Assembly (NCBI GenBank): GCA_004835665.1
Contig: RBKR01000010.1
Location: forward strand, 372,001 to 436,000
DNA length: 64,000 nt
Origin: Phoma sp. XZ068
Lineage: Eukaryota > Ascomycota > Dothideomycetes > Pleosporales > Didymellaceae
Direction: 5' to 3'
Shown: piece by piece, positions 49,900 through 59,678 of the stretch
Position numbering within the stretch: position 1 is the first letter of the stretch
Layout of the letters: each line of letters opens with the position of its first letter
Position numbers and translations under genes: made by a program
Notes under the pieces: generated by a model
Told to the model about the DNA's origin: nothing
The model's input: only the letters and a program-made list of their open reading frames with translations
The model's database searches: none

Positions 49900-51227
49900 T
49901 CAAACAGCATGCATCGTGACCGTCCAATCCGTCGTCACCATCACATTATCTTTAGCGTCATGCGCTGCTGTCGTGCTCGTTGTTCGAGAGGGGCTCGCAC
50001 TGGGCTTGCGTGATCCCAGAAAAACCAGCTCCAGTTCGTCGTCGCTGATTCTTCCTCCCTGAACATGCGATCTGGATGTTCCGTGTTTGTTGCTAAGAGG
50101 CTTGCCTGAGTCTGCGTGGAAGTAGCCGTCAGTGCTGCGGTAGGATGTGTTTGCTGGAGAAGAGCGGGCGATGAGGGCTTTGAGAGCAGGGAGTGAGACG
50201 ACAATGCTCGCTGTACACATTTCTGCTGTGCACCATAGGTCTGGCGGATGTTAGAGAAACTTCAAGGGGCTAGAGACAGGATCTAGAAGACCTGCAGATG
50301 CACTTACTGCCTGATGCATCATCGACACTGTAGTCAGTCACGGTGTACACAATGAAACGTGCTAGACTGATAGCCATAGTTATTAGACCGAGCGAGAACA
50401 CACCGCATAGGGCGAGTTTCTGGCGCTTGCGCAGTTTGAGGCAGTTGATGATGAAGAAGGGAAGGATGAATACTACTTCGTTGTCAGTAAAAAAATCTAA
50501 AGGTAAATGCGACTGGAACCAACAGAGGAGATCAGTGGACCAGTTAAGGGCCCAGTTGGCAGCAAAGGTGTTGTATGAGTTCCACGTGGACAGTAGCTGA
50601 TTCTCGAGCGACCTAAAGCATCAACGTCAGACCTGAAGTTCTAGTCGTAACCAAAGTGACCTACCAGTTGTTCGAGATTGGCCTTGCAGTTAGTGTATCT
50701 GACAGCAGCGTTGCGACGAAAGCGCATGCTACATACGCAGCGCCCACATAGACAGCTATTCGGAGATGTCGAAAGCCAATGGGGATCAACCACCAGTAGA
50801 ACGCGACAAGTGACACCTTTGGGAAGTATAGACCGAAGTCAAAGAAGTAGCATATGATGAACACCGTCTAGTTGTCTGGTCAGTCATGTCCTCACTAGCG
50901 AATATTATCACATATACCTTCAAGTAGGCAACCGAATTTGTCAATAGATCAGGTTCGACCAGTGGGTGCTTGAGCTGAATGTGAAGGGCTACGACAGAGC
51001 CCACGAAGAAGCCCAGTGTGCTGAACCATCCTGCGATGACTAGGTAATCAGGGATAGTCAAACTGCGGCGCTCGATATGTAAACGGATCCAACATCTTAT
51101 GATGGTAATGGCCAATGCAACGACTATCAGCACTGATTGCACGACCTTTGTTCAAGTCAGTATGCTGAGATTTATCCACGACTGGCAGTAGGAGCTTAAG
51201 ACTTACAATTGACGCTACAATCTGCAT
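49900..51227 (-). CDS. Pth11-like fungal rhodopsin-domain membrane protein, five exons
   Basis: A seven-helix integral membrane protein of the fungal rhodopsin-domain (Pth11-related) group, candidate surface sensors. Exons: 51227-51207, 51145-50918, 50867-50665, 50597-50308 and 50240-49900, about 360 residues. Introns of 50-67 nt have GTAAGT/GTATAT/GTAGGT donors and CTGAC or CTAAC branch points. Helices are evident in VLIVVALAITII, YLVIAGWFSTLGFFVGSVVA, FIICYFFDFGLY, LRIAVYVGAAYVACAFVATL and FILPFFIINCLKL. Family markers are DYLVIAG, YFFDFGLYFPK and NWALNWSTDL. At exon 4 the homology-expected frame would use an acceptor at 50614 but is then out of phase by one base. An acceptor at 50598 restores an open frame. 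A further 48-nt in-frame intron around 50478-50525 is possible. The C-terminal ~100 residues are a polar cytosolic tail. Confidence 0.78.
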
Positions 51228-52795
51228 CTCGCTAGCAGCTAAGCAGCTATGCTGCTGTATACATCGCCAACGGTAGATGGATCTGGTGCAGCGAACGCTC
51301 GTAGACGTGACGCTTGAGAAAAATGTACGGTGCCGGGAGCCGAGTTGGAGGGACGATTTCATTCTGAGGAATGGAGTATTTGGGCGGACGATAAGGCGCC
51401 CGCGCCCCAAGAAACCAGCAGTGACATACACGCTACGTGCCGCCGCCTCACGCCCATGACTTGCATAGCTCGATGGAGAGGTACGGGGCGTCCAACCTCA
51501 TGTTCACCACCTGAAAGCCCTCCGCTCTCTCCGGCTCTAGTGTCCACCCTTAGGCAGTTGCTCTTTCTGACTTTGTTGAGTAGAGACAAAGAAAGTGAGC
51601 CAGCTACTTACTGCTTGCGACCCCTTACTTTCGTACTCGAATACCGGAGTGGCGCATTACGGTGTAATTTTTTTGATCTCGGGTACTGCAACATCCTACC
51701 GCATATAGTAGTCTGCTGCCCAAGATGTCGTTGGGATTCCTCTGAGTCGCACCCGAACGACGCGAGTCGTGCACATAAGCTCTTAGAACACAAGCTGAAA
51801 CTCAGGGCCTAAAGCACTACAACCTGGTTCCTGGATTATGACAACTTCCGCAGTACTAATCAGTAAATGGGAAAATGAGGCGTGAGAAAATTTCCACCAC
51901 AAGGGTTTCGCGAAAAATTGTTCTCCTGTGGCGTGTTCTTAGCGTCAATCATGGTGGTCGAAGATCCAGGATCCCCCGGAATCGTATGGTGAGCGGGTCG
52001 GCAGATCCTCCGCGGAGCGACGCGTGGCGTCGTTTCTGAAGCACTCCACTTGATTCACTTCAGATTTGTGTGCAATGAGAGCAAAACTTTAATCTTGCAG
52101 GAGACGACGTGGTATGCCCGCTTGTGCGGGGGTGTAGTCATTGAAGATAGGCCGGGTGCACTTGTGAAGCGTGCTTCGACGGATCGAGATTTTCAGAGGA
52201 ACCTTGTTCTGTTTAGGCAAATGTCGTTTCCCTACAGCGTCTCTCCAATATTAAATTTTTGAACAATCCCCATGCGTATCGTCAACATGCTGCTTCTTTG
52301 AGATGACCTTCTTGCGTACCATCGCAGTTAGGCAACACCCTTGGACGGCCGACTAGAGGATGCATCCGTCCTCGCGGGCATGGCATCGACGTACCAAGAG
52401 CATACAACAGCAGCAGGAGGAACATTTCACTTCCGCATTGGATTGACCAGTGCTTTTCGATTACGGTTCTGGAAGTACCGTTGCCCATTGTATCAAAAAG
52501 CTTCAGGCGCGTCTTTCCATGCCACATCGCCAGAGAAGGCGATCAGCACCGCCATATAGTCCTACGCTATCTTAGTTGGGATGTGTTGTTGTGCTCGGCA
52601 AGAAGTTTTCGACTCGAGCGCTTTCTAATTGTGCGTTGTGCGAAAGACATTGGCGCGCGATCTATGTCGCGAACCCGTACTTCTGACGTTGGGTTAGGAT
52701 ACCCCCAGGGGCGAAAATGAGATCGGCCCTTAGGGGCAAAAGCTAACTGACACTGCTAGACGCCCACGATTGGTCGCCAGCGGACAGAGGGGAAC
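51228..52795. other. No gene recognised
   Basis: Upstream region of the receptor gene, then about 1.3 kb with short frames only; no repeat or TIR recognised. Confidence 0.35.
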
Positions 52796-53762
52796 ATAAC
52801 GTAGCGTATCAGGTAATCAGGGTGGGCAAGGCGAAGAAGAAGGAGGTAGAGGAGATGGTTGAGCATGTTGCGGCAGAAGTTGCGCAAGTACAAGACCAGC
52901 AAGATCGTGGTGTACAGCAATTCAGTGCCAAGGTCCAAGAGTTGGTAAAGATGTTGGAATGCACGCATACCACCATCACGCAGTAGGCAAAGCGAGCATG
53001 TTGGACGAGTTCACGGCAGGCGAGGGGCGCGTGATTGTGACGACCAGCGCGTTGGGGATGGACATCGATATACCCGACATGCGGTGCATCATACACATCG
53101 ATTGGCCGTTCACCGTGTTGGATTACGCACAAGAGAGCGGGCGAGCAGGGCGAGACGGATTGCGCAGTGAGGCGGTCATGATCGTGCAGGAAGTGGATCA
53201 GCGAGCGGCGGAAGACAAGCAGGCGAAGACGGGACGGCAACATGCAGACGGATGGTGATGGACGGGTATTTGGACAGGCGAGAGAAGGAGTGGGTAGGAT
53301 GTGAAGAAGGGGAGGAGTAGTGCGACGTGTGCCGGGAAACAACGAGGAGGAAGACGACGAAGTGGTGGAAAAGGAGAGCGAGGGGAGCGGCAGCAACAAA
53401 GAGGAGATAGACACGGTCAAGGCGGAGCGAGAAGAGGCGCAGCGGGTGTTCGATCAGGAGCAGCAGCAGGCACGACGCGGCCCGCGGCAGATGTTGACAC
53501 AGCAGCGGCAGCAAGAGTTCGCCGACGTGGAGTGGTTGCGCAGGCAGTTGGCGAGGTGGACGACGCGGTGCGGCAAATGCGAGGTGGCAGGTGGTGGACA
53601 GAGCGGGCACGACGTGCGGCAGTGTTGGAGGCCGGAGAGCCGGCAGGCAAAGGAGATGATCAAGGCGATGGAGGAGAAGATGCGGTTCGAGGAGTGTGTT
53701 CGGCTTGTTTTTGGTATGGGGTGCCGCAGGCCTGGTCGCGCCCTGCAGCGGGATGACGAGCG
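52796..53762 (+). pseudogene. RecQ-type helicase C-terminal relic
   Basis: Part of a superfamily-2 Q-type DNA helicase. About 52820-52985 encodes the start of the second RecA lobe (VEEMVEHVAAEVA, SKIVVYSNSV in another frame, LVKMLE). From 52959, GRVIVTTSALGMDIDIPD, CIIHIDWPFTVLDYAQESGR and AGRDGLRSEAVMI give motifs V and VI. After a stop at 53258 a different frame continues with CGKCEV and ECVRLVFGMGCRRPGRAL, cysteine patterns seen in fungal telomere-linked helicase-like proteins. There are at least three frame changes and no N-terminal helicase lobe. The relic ends at the TA where E5 begins. Whether it derives from a telomere-linked helicase is inference. Confidence 0.65.
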
Positions 53763-53764
53763 TA

Positions 53765-55873
53765 CCGTGTTCGCCGGGTCAATGCACGCGTCGGGTCAAT
53801 GCACGCCATCACCAAAACATCCCAAAATCCTCAACACTATAACTCCACCAAATCATGTCTGTTGAAGAAGCCCTTAAACATGCACGCGCAGCGAGTTCAG
53901 ACGGAACGATTTGCTACCAAGAAGTTGCTAATCAGACAGGGTTGTCGCGCTCGACCTTGTCGCGCAGAGACCGAGGTGCGTGACAACCCCGCGTGCAGAG
54001 GCAGACTTGCAACGACGAAAGCTCAGCCCACAACAAGAGCGCGAGCTTTGTGAGTACATAGAAGTACTTACTGAGCATCGCCTTCCTCCTACAAGGCAAA
54101 TGGTGCAGAAATTCGCCGCAGAGATAGCCCACGAGAGCGTTGGCGACACCTGGGTGTCCGACTTCCTCGACCGTCATCGCGACACTCTCCTCTACAAATG
54201 GTGCACTGCTATGGATAAACAGCGCCATTATGCTGATTCCCCTGCAAAGTACAAGCAATATTTTGAGCTCCTGCACTACACTATCACTAAATATGAAGTG
54301 GAACCTCGCAATACATACAATATGGATGAGAAGGGCTTCGCGATCGGTCTCATTGGCAGGAGCAAGCGCATCTTCTCCAAACAATCGTACGAGGTCAAGA
54401 AGAACAAGCAATCGCTACAGGATGGCAACAGAGAGTGGGTGACACTGTTGTCAAGCGTGTGCGCGGATGATTCAGCATTGCCGCCAGGCCTCATATTTAC
54501 AGGCAGGACTAACACTATACAAAGCAGCTGGGTTGAGGATATCGAGCCAGGAAAACACTCAGTATTTGGTACTGCAACGCCCTCAGGCTGGACGAATGAC
54601 GAAGTAGGGCTTGCTTGGCTAGAGCAGCTGTTCAATCGCTACACCAAGAAGAAAGCTCGCAAAAACTGGCGATTGCTCATCATTGATGGCCACGGCTCTC
54701 ACATAAAGTTAACAATGGCCTTTATCAAGTATTGCGATCGCCATCGAATTCTGCTACTGATATTCCCCCCACACAGTACCCACACGCTGCAGCCGCTCGA
54801 TGTGGTGTGCTTCTCGCCCTTGGCTTCGAATTACAGCGCAATTGTCACAAAACACCTTCACAATAGCCAGGCCTTGCTAGGGGTGCCTAAGAGCGACTTC
54901 TTTAACCTGTTCTACGAGGCCTGGCAGCAGACTTTCACCAAAGGATTGGTGCTTAGTGCCTTCGAGAACACAGGCATATCACCACTTAATGGGCAGGTAA
55001 TCCTGCAGCGATATGAGAAGCATGGAAACGAGGACCTAGCACTCCTCCACCATTTGAGGGAAGCAATTGGCGATCAATCGACCGTACTTTCAAGGCTGGA
55101 GTGCCAGAACAGAGCACCGAGGAGGCAAAGCAGCTGCGGCGAACGCTCCACCATCTAGCAGCTCACAATGAGCTTCTCAACGCGGAAAACAAAGGCCTTC
55201 GCGCTGAGGTTTTGCAGCAAAGGCCCTCTACGAAGGACCGCAGTACGCTTGACTTGCAACAACGGAAGGAGTACCGTTCGCCAGCTGTGCTCTACTCTCC
55301 ACGCAAAGTGAGGGAAGCTCGCTATCGCAACAAGGTCCACGAGAAGGGAAAACTTGCAGAAGAAGCTGCCAAACATAAGCATAAGGAGAAGAGAGCTACT
55401 ACAGCACTGCAGAACAAGTTAGAGAAAGAGCAGAGGTCAAAGGCGTACAAAGAGCGGCTGGAGGCATCAAGGGTCAAGAAGGCCGAACAGGCAGCTGAAC
55501 GAGGGCGCAAAAAGAGAGAGCGCAACGCTGCAAAAGCTATACAATTGCCCCAATCAAGTAAGCGCAAGGCCTCACAGAAGCCACCTACAAAGCCTTGTAA
55601 GAAACAGAGACGTTCTGCGGGTGCACGGCGTGGTGTTGTTGCTGAGGTGCCTGCACCTGCACCCCGCACTCACACTACCCGCAGCGGCCGCCTCGCAACC
55701 CTAAAGCATTAATTTGAAGCTAGGAAGATTGTCGCATAGGCCCATAGAACACTCCACTACAAAATCTCGTAACAATTGCTATTGTGTGTGGCTCTACCGC
55801 TTCATTTTTGTGGTGTTGATATGTTGGATGCGCGTGCATTGACCCGACGCGTGCATTGACCCGGCGAACACGG
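53765..55873 (+). mobile_element. E5: pogo/Fot1-type DNA transposon
   Basis: A 2109-bp element between TA at 53763-53764 and 55874-55875. The ends are CCGTGTTCGCCGGGTCAATG and its inverse. Each TIR has two tandem copies of a CGGGTCAATGCACGC-type unit. The subterminal block TGTGTGTGGCTCTACCGC lies at about 55780-55800. The right TA is shared with the left end of E6: there are no bases between the two elements except this TA. Confidence 0.88.
53855..55712 (+). pseudogene. E5 transposase (pogo-type DDE), two frameshifts
   Basis: ATG 53855 (MSVEEALKHARAASSDGT) opens the HTH (YQEVANQTGLSRSTLSRR). A one-base shift near 53975 moves to VTTPRAEADLQRRKLSPQ. From there about 375 codons are uninterrupted: CENP-B-like LTEHRLPPTRQMVQKFA, YNMDEKGFAIGLIGRSK, IIDGHGSH, FPPHSTHTLQPLDVVCF and DFFNLFYEAW. 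A second shift near 55100 separates the C-terminal coiled coil (LRRTLHHLAAHNELLNAENK ... KAIQLPQSSKRKA, HTTRSGRLATLKH, stop 55712). All catalytic acidic residues are present, and I see no internal stop caused by RIP, so the two single-base indels are the only visible defects. Confidence 0.8.
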
Positions 55874-55875
55874 TA

Positions 55876-58018
55876 CCGTAGCTTATCACCCCTCCGGCAG
55901 GATCACCTTCCCGGCAGCGAACACCAAACCCACCGACATTGGAGATGAGGCTGCAGCAGCTACCACAATTGCTATTATTACAAGATCTCTTGGTAAAGGT
56001 ATCGCATAAGCATGATAATCAATCCCATCTATCTAAATCTCATTGGTGGATTGATAGCGCGGCCTGAATTGGAGGTAGGCGGCAGAGGTGGTAGGGAAGG
56101 CGTAGAAGGAGCCCCTACCTTAGCACCACCACATACAACCACCACCTGCTTCTTTTTGCTCTGTGAGGTGGGCTCTTTCTTATTACCCTTTTTAGTAAAT
56201 ATCCTCTGCTTTTGGAGTCGTTCTTTGGCTTCCTTTGCGCGCTTCTTCTCCTCGCGCTTTGCCGCCTGATCTGCCTCCTTCTGCACCCTCCGCGCCTCCC
56301 TTTCAACCTTAGTATTAGCGACCCTTTGGCGCCTCTCTTCAAGCATTCTTTGCCTGCTTTCCCTCCTAACTACCCTCTCTGCCTTCCGGGCAGCTTTCTG
56401 TTGTTGTACTTGTAGTTCCTCCTGCTCCACCAGCGCTGTAAGTTCTCTGTATCTAGCGATCGCCTTAGGTGAAAGGAGTAAGGCTCCACCTTGGGTGTAA
56501 CCCTCTTGTTCAAGCCTGTCAATTGCACTACGCTTCTTAGGCTTCTTCTTGCGCCGTAGTGAACGTTTGGCGCCTTCAAGCTCGCCATCGCGGAGGTTGT
56601 GCTTGATAATCTGAGTGTGGACCTGAGCCTCAAGCTCCTTGGCTGCTAGAGTGGTAATATCTTCAACCGCCGCTCTTATAAGGCGCCTCATGCCTCTCCA
56701 GTCGCCCGCGCTTAGTGTTGAGGTGGTAGAGCCTTCGCGATCTTGCTGAGGAGGAGGGGTGGTAAACTTCTTGAGGATCCTATCTGGGTTGGTAGGAAAG
56801 ATCCCAGTGACCTCGAAAGAGCTCTGAATGAGCTCTTCTGTAAAGGAGGCGTTCCAAGCGTTCCAGAACAGGACAAAGAAGTCTCTCTTAGCTAGAGGTG
56901 TAAGCCCTTGGCTCTCAAAGGTATAGCAAGAGAGCTCATTGTGGTACGAAGAGGAGAGAGGCTTAAAGAGCGATACATCAAGTGGGTGCAGGGTATGGGT
57001 CGCATGAGCTGGAAACCGAAGGAGGAGGATCTTGTTCTGGTCGCAATAGTTGACGAAAGGCATGGTAAGGTGAGATCCATGGCCATCAACAATGAGGAGG
57101 CGCCATGACTGACGCGCCTTTGCCTTAGTTCGGCGATCAAAAACGTTCTTGAGCCATCCAAGCGCTATCTCGTCGTTAGACCAGCCAGAGGGAGAGGCGG
57201 TGATAAAGGCAGAGTGATGCTCAGGGTTGACGTCGGCTACCCAGCTCTCTTGCACCAAGGAGGCGTCTGACTGGTAGATGAGGGTAGGATCCAGAGCCGT
57301 CCCATCAGCGCATATACATGCCATAAGGGTTATCCACTCGCGTGAGCCGTCCTGGATAGGAGCGCTACACCTGCCTTGCTCCCATGCTTGTCTGCTGAAG
57401 ATCCTCTTTGATCGACCAATCTGGCCGATAAGGAAGCCTTTCTCGTCAAGATTGTAGCTATGACAAGGCTCTATGCTGTACTCAGCTATCTTGGCTTGGA
57501 TGAGGTCAAAGTAGTGCTTATATCTTGCAGCTGAATCAGCTAGATGGCGCTCACGGTCCATGGCAGTCGTCCACTTCGGGATAAGTTCATCGTGGTAATG
57601 CCTGAGGAAGCGCGACACCCAGGCCTTTCCAACCTCAGTTCTAGCTATTGTAGAGGCAAAGGAGCGCACCATGGCTCTAGTAGGAGGTAGGCCTTTGTCA
57701 GTAAGATCTATGATATACTGCACCAGCTCCTTTTCCTCGATCTCGTCGAGTTTCCGCTGGTCGCGCGCCGCGGCCTCCCGGGACTGCGCTAACCCTCTCC
57801 ACCTATCCTGCAGCGTAGATCTGGCAACACCGTGCTTTCTGGCCATTTCTGATATCGAAATAGGATCAATGAGCCTCCTAGATTCCATTTCTTCAAGCGC
57901 GGCCTCGATTGGAGTCATGTTGGTGGGGATATAGGGGGTGGTAGGGTGGGTGAACGTTCTTTGGTTTTGGTTTTCCCCGCCGGCTAGTTGGTCCTGCCGG
58001 AGGGGTGATAAGCTACGG
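55876..58018 (-). mobile_element. E6: pogo/Fot1-type DNA transposon with intact transposase
   Basis: A 2143-bp element between TA (55874-55875) and TA (58019-58020). The ends are CCGTAGCTTATCACCCCTCC and its exact inverse; TIR identity continues through CGGCAGGA. The 3' subterminal block GAGGCTGCAGCAGCTACCAC is at about 55942. The transposase reads leftward in one open frame. A near-identical half copy (E6') lies at 36844-37771. E6 is the best candidate for a recently active DNA transposon in the window. Confidence 0.9.
56029..57918 (-). CDS. E6 transposase (pogo-type DDE), intact 629-residue frame
   Basis: A cut-and-paste transposase acting on the E6 TIRs at TA targets. ATG 57918, stop 56029, no interruption. 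N-terminal HTH: ISEMARKHGVARSTLQDRWR (residues ~22-42). CENP-B-like domain: LTDKGLPPTRAMVRSFAST to FLRHYHDELIPKWTTAMDR (~70-125). Catalytic core: YNLDEKGFLIGQIGRSKR, LIVDGHGSH, FPAHATHTLHPLDVSLFKPL and DFFVLFWNAWNASF. The third motif reads LHPLDV where sisters have LQPLDV, but the aspartate is retained. The C-terminal ~200 residues are a Lys/Arg/Glu-rich coiled coil (nuclear-localisation-like clusters such as RRKKKPKKR). It ends with SNSGRAINPPMRFR. Confidence 0.9.
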   Translation of the reverse strand: MTPIEAALEEMESRRLIDPISISEMARKHGVARSTLQDRWRGLAQSREAAARDQRKLDEIEEKELVQYIIDLTDKGLPPTRAMVRSFASTIARTEVGKAWVSRFLRHYHDELIPKWTTAMDRERHLADSAARYKHYFDLIQAKIAEYSIEPCHSYNLDEKGFLIGQIGRSKRIFSRQAWEQGRCSAPIQDGSREWITLMACICADGTALDPTLIYQSDASLVQESWVADVNPEHHSAFITASPSGWSNDEIALGWLKNVFDRRTKAKARQSWRLLIVDGHGSHLTMPFVNYCDQNKILLLRFPAHATHTLHPLDVSLFKPLSSSYHNELSCYTFESQGLTPLAKRDFFVLFWNAWNASFTEELIQSSFEVTGIFPTNPDRILKKFTTPPPQQDREGSTTSTLSAGDWRGMRRLIRAAVEDITTLAAKELEAQVHTQIIKHNLRDGELEGAKRSLRRKKKPKKRSAIDRLEQEGYTQGGALLLSPKAIARYRELTALVEQEELQVQQQKAARKAERVVRRESRQRMLEERRQRVANTKVEREARRVQKEADQAAKREEKKRAKEAKERLQKQRIFTKKGNKKEPTSQSKKKQVVVVCGGAKVGAPSTPSLPPLPPTSNSGRAINPPMRFR

Positions 58019-58020
58019 TA

Positions 58021-58778
58021 AGCAGGGGTTGGACCGGATCAATCTCGGCACGATTTCTCCGCTTAACAGGATCAAGAGCCCCCACAGTGCTAGAGACTTT
58101 TGCTGCCATCTCGAATGGACAACTAAGTCCTTGCCGATGTCGCGGCTCTCAGTCATATCGACGGCAAGTGACCGGATTGGGCGGAGACAAGCGTCGCGTT
58201 CGGAGCAGGCGTACCTATAACGTAGAATTCTGAATGCCCACAACGCGCTTCCCTCAGCTGCGGCTTGATCGGAACAACCTCGGCACAACAAGCCGTTTCG
58301 ATAGTCCACGTCGAGAATGCCCCAAGGACTACTGGGAGCTTTTGATATTTTTGAACCTGATGTTGGCACTTCGCGTCTCCATGTATGGCAATTAAGCGTC
58401 TCAATTTCGAGTAGCATCTTCTCAAAAAGTCCAACCGTATCTGCAGGATCTGTAATGGTATTTGGGGGAGGACAGTGATGTGGACGGTTATTTTGACGAT
58501 GAACTTAACACCGCGACAACGGCCGCAGTCGCCCCACGCAGATTTCTGCATCGCCGGCTGTGTTGTCATAGTCTAATAGGCGCTTGCGGTCTTTCAACAT
58601 CGTCCTCGTCCGGAAAAAGGTGCAGAGTCATGCATGACTGGCATGCGGGTCTCGGGTTATCCTAATTGCTGGGTCGAATGAGAAGATCTATTAAACCTTC
58701 GTTTCCCAATAAGGTCCCCAAGGTTCTCGACATTAGCAGACTGTAATTAACGTTACTTGTACATTCTCTTTGACAGAC
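58021..58778. other. No gene recognised
   Basis: Host sequence to the right of E6. Short frames only. A TTGACAG at about 58770 just before ATG 58779 could be an intron acceptor of the next gene, so a 5' exon may lie in this interval. Confidence 0.35.
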
Positions 58779-59051
58779 ATGGCTGCAGTATCTCACCAAA
58801 ATAGTGCAATTGACGTCACTTCTATTCCTGAGGCACCTAAGGCCAAAATAGCGACTCCCCCTTCCAAGGTCATCAAGCAATACAAACCACAAGGTCAATG
58901 GACGTTACACCGGCTCGCCTCGTCTTCCGAGTTTTTGTGCCTCCAGTGCAACAAGCGAAAGAAAGCAAAGCTTATAGCTATACGTCATAATCAGTGGGAC
59001 GATCTTTGCTGTAACGCCTGTTATGGTTTGAAGCTATCGAAGGCAAAGTGA
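58779..59051 (+). CDS. Small fungal zinc-ribbon protein
   Basis: A 90-residue frame from ATG 58779 (MAAVSHQNSAIDVTSIPEAP). The first half is polar. The second half has two CxxC pairs in a conserved fungal pattern: FLCLQCNKRKKAKLIAI and WDDLCCNACYGLKLSKAK. I know this CxxC...CCNxCYG motif from the C-termini of many fungal proteins of unknown function; a nucleic-acid or protein-binding zinc ribbon is an inference. Single exon as drawn; a 5' exon ending at the preceding CAG is possible. It lies 628 bp upstream of the histidine kinase, same strand. Confidence 0.6.
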   Translation: MAAVSHQNSAIDVTSIPEAPKAKIATPPSKVIKQYKPQGQWTLHRLASSSEFLCLQCNKRKKAKLIAIRHNQWDDLCCNACYGLKLSKAK

Positions 59052-59678
59052 GGTCCGTGGTCGAGAACCCTGGAGCGCACTGGACTTGTCAAACTAACGT
59101 TGAAAGTTCACTCCAACAATGTTCGCAACTGCCCTCAACTTGTCTTGGAACGGAGAACTATTCGTATAGTTACGTAATAGCTAATCTATTAGAATACTAA
59201 GTAGATATTTATAATATAACTTACTAGAACTAATTTATATAACTTTAAGAGCTCCTGCGAAATATTCGAAAAGGGGGTATAAGGTCGACCGACCGAGGGG
59301 ATCTTGTACGGGTCTAGCTCCGTTATAAGTGACGACTATCGGCATGGCAGGCAACCTGCAGGGCTCGTTTGCGACCCCTTCCCGCAGCGGAACCTGTTCC
59401 TGTCCTGCCTTGGCCCCAAGTTGGTGCTAGCAACTCCATTGTCGAAGTGCCAATCTTTGACAATCCAGCACCTCCCAGCTTGTGCATCCCACTGCGCCCG
59501 GGCAAGAGCGGCGGTGCTCATTTCCACAGCCTCAGGTTTGCACTGAGAGATTTTCGTCGACGTTCGAACGCTGTTGCGGCAGTTTGATCGGTCTCTTTTC
59601 GCTGCCATACGTCATATGCCGTCCCTTCCCTGCAGCCACTTGCGCTCCACGAGGAACAGCAGATGATACTATGTTGAA
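59052..59678. promoter_or_regulatory. Upstream region of the histidine kinase
   Basis: An AT-rich tract at 59160-59245 is followed by about 400 bp without a gene. The kinase ATG at 59679 is the first in its long frame. No specific operator is recognised. Confidence 0.3.
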
